A stretch of DNA of 64,000 nucleotides from Lineus longissimus. Lineage: Eukaryota; Nemertea; Pilidiophora; Heteronemertea; Lineidae. How positions within the stretch are numbered: the first letter of the stretch is position 1; each line of letters begins with the position of its first letter. The stretch covers positions 10,287,431 to 10,351,430 of the forward strand of contig NC_088322.1 in assembly GCF_910592395.1 (NCBI RefSeq), written 5' to 3'. Made by a program: the position numbers and the translations under genes. The notes beneath the pieces are model-generated. The model had not been told where the DNA came from. It was given only the letters and a program-made list of their open reading frames with translations, and did no database searches. Of the stretch, positions 63,715 through 64,000 are shown in pieces.

Positions 63715-64000
63715 GTGAGTAACATTCAAGTAAATCACTTCGCTCACTCATGTAAGAGAAATTCTGAGAAAACTTCATCTAAACTAACTTGTTACTGCAA
63801 GGAAGAAATTTGTTGATTTTGTTCTCATATGCATTGTGATACTAATATGAGTCATGTTCCTTTGAAGCTATCTTGTTGAGAAACGAGAAATTGATAAGCG
63901 AGGTGATCTTGGATTGTTGAAACAAAATGATAAAAGTACAATTCCGTAAGTCATATAATCCACCAGCATACATGCTATAGAGTTTCGATGTTATTTTTCA
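63715..64000 (+). other. Start of the intron after exon 101
   Basis: gtgagt followed by 286 bp with no S10 exon; in units E-I the S10 exon follows within about 145-171 bp, so the intron is longer here or S10 has moved. Confidence 0.7.

Larger units (their letters stand above)
59756..63714 (+). repeat. Super-repeat unit J, cut by window end (exons 95-101)
   Basis: Nine of ten domains visible; S10 must lie beyond 64000. Exons are array-like, but most introns do not match those of units E-I. Confidence 0.9.

Overview
The window holds one strand of one gene: 101 internal exons of a giant sarcomeric protein of the titin/twitchin/projectin class, on the + strand from 4047 to 63714. Neither the start codon nor the stop codon is in view, so the gene runs off both ends. 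The exons add up to about 31.4 kb of coding sequence (about 10,460 residues) and encode 107 domains by my count: 45 immunoglobulin-like (Ig) and 62 fibronectin type III (FN3). There is no kinase domain and no PEVK or other disordered spacer. Most introns are 100-400 bp. Every intron has a canonical GT-AG border except one GC-AG intron. Exon borders are phase 1 throughout, apart from a phase 2 intron inside one Ig type. The gene structure, the AT-rich introns and the many minisatellites say metazoan. The protein family says striated or obliquely striated muscle of a bilaterian. Marine invertebrate is my best guess, but the sequence does not let me name the phylum.

Layout. 1-4046: non-coding, with a hairpin plus CGT microsatellite, a diverged ~305-bp tandem repeat and a palindromic ~33-bp minisatellite. 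4047-10814: five single-Ig exons separated by long introns, one of which (7052-9904) is largely a degenerate 30-bp minisatellite. 11278-14613: two FN3 domains and a split Ig. 14735-63714: ten consecutive copies (units A-J, the last one cut by the window end) of a ten-domain super-repeat Ig-FN3-FN3-FN3-Ig-Ig-FN3-FN3-FN3-Ig. I number its slots S1-S10. Slot-specific signatures are S1 Ig VHPNIEFDKKY, S2 FN3 SPPRDLKVTDVQ, S3 FN3 VPGPPI..VSKTQIS, S4 FN3 VPGQPGKP, S5 Ig ETPVKII, S6 Ig VPPKFMLDKKF, S7 FN3 DKPxPxxNL, S8 FN3 GPPEAPT..IFKTS..DPWG, S9 FN3 GPPGIPxFS..APLG, S10 Ig VGTAPKLE, split at its core Trp codon.

Units A-D are diverged from one another, and their introns look unrelated. Units E-I are a young tandem array in which introns as well as exons are alike. 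Units E and F look base-for-base identical over about 4.67 kb. Unit J has array-like exons but mostly unrelated introns, which suggests exon-limited homogenisation. A chain of about ten folded domains is close to 40 nm, near the 43-nm thick-filament repeat that the eleven-domain titin super-repeat is known to match, so a role as a thick-filament ruler is a reasonable inference.
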